NCBI GenBank assembly: GCA_014800065.1
Contig: JAAVGX010000069.1
Coordinates: 1 to 12,194, forward strand
DNA length: 12,194 bases
Direction of reading: 5' to 3'
Source: Bacteroidales bacterium
GTDB lineage: Bacteria; Bacteroidota; Bacteroidia; Bacteroidales; Muribaculaceae
Positions 12,171 through 12,194 of this stretch are shown here, one piece after another (position 1 is the first letter of the stretch; each line of letters starts with the position of its first letter). Below the pieces are notes generated by a model that did no database searches, was not told the origin of the DNA, and saw only the letters and a list, made by a program, of their open reading frames with translations. Made by a program: the position numbers and the translations under genes.

Positions 12171-12194
12171 CGGAGGAGAGTTCGGTGGTTTATA

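Overview
The window is from a Bacteroidota (Bacteroidales) chromosome. The evidence is the Bacteroidetes-type promoters (TTTG, then about 20 bases, then TAnnTTTG), start codons without a Shine-Dalgarno sequence, a fimbrillin / DUF5119 / DUF3575 cluster, and TupA-type ATP-grasp genes. The moderate-to-high G+C and gene set would suit a gut Muribaculaceae-like lineage, but that placement is inference.

Layout from left to right. (1) Positions 1-272 hold the start of an unrecognised basic protein on the minus strand, running off the window. (2) Positions 273-565 are non-coding and carry two REP-like hairpins with a shared GTAGG head and covarying stems. (3) Positions 566-1814 hold the housekeeping operon rpsF-rpsR-rplI (minus), with a clear promoter and a strong intrinsic terminator. 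(4) Positions 1851-4100 encode a 749-residue protein (minus) with a RING-like zinc motif and a TerD-like C-terminus, resembling the MXAN_6230/SCO0854 family. It has its own promoter and a structured 5' leader. (5) Positions 4245-4397, in the divergent intergenic region, contain T/G homopolymer tracts and eight tandem copies of a degenerate octamer. (6) Positions 4398-7253 are a tight four-gene operon (plus): a GT4 glycosyltransferase, a TupA-like ATP-grasp protein, and a split Alg14/Alg13-type glycosyltransferase pair. Every junction is a 4-base ATGA overlap. It looks like a small surface-glycan module without its own flippase or polymerase. (7) Positions 7250-8646 are a minus-strand operon: a thioredoxin-fold protein with a DsbA-like CPHC site, a membrane protein joining a degenerate C39-peptidase-like domain to a VKOR domain, and a 34-residue basic peptide whose start overlaps the VKOR stop. 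This peptide/redox cassette is the best candidate for something undescribed. (8) Positions 8764-12170 are a minus-strand fimbria-type operon: an OmpA-like/DUF3575 outer-membrane protein, a DUF5119 lipoprotein, a fimbrillin-like lipoprotein, and a terminator.

The glycan operon and the thioredoxin/VKOR/peptide operon converge and overlap by 4 bases at their stop codons. No tRNA, rRNA, CRISPR array or complete insertion sequence was found. All family assignments come from reading motifs, not from database searches.
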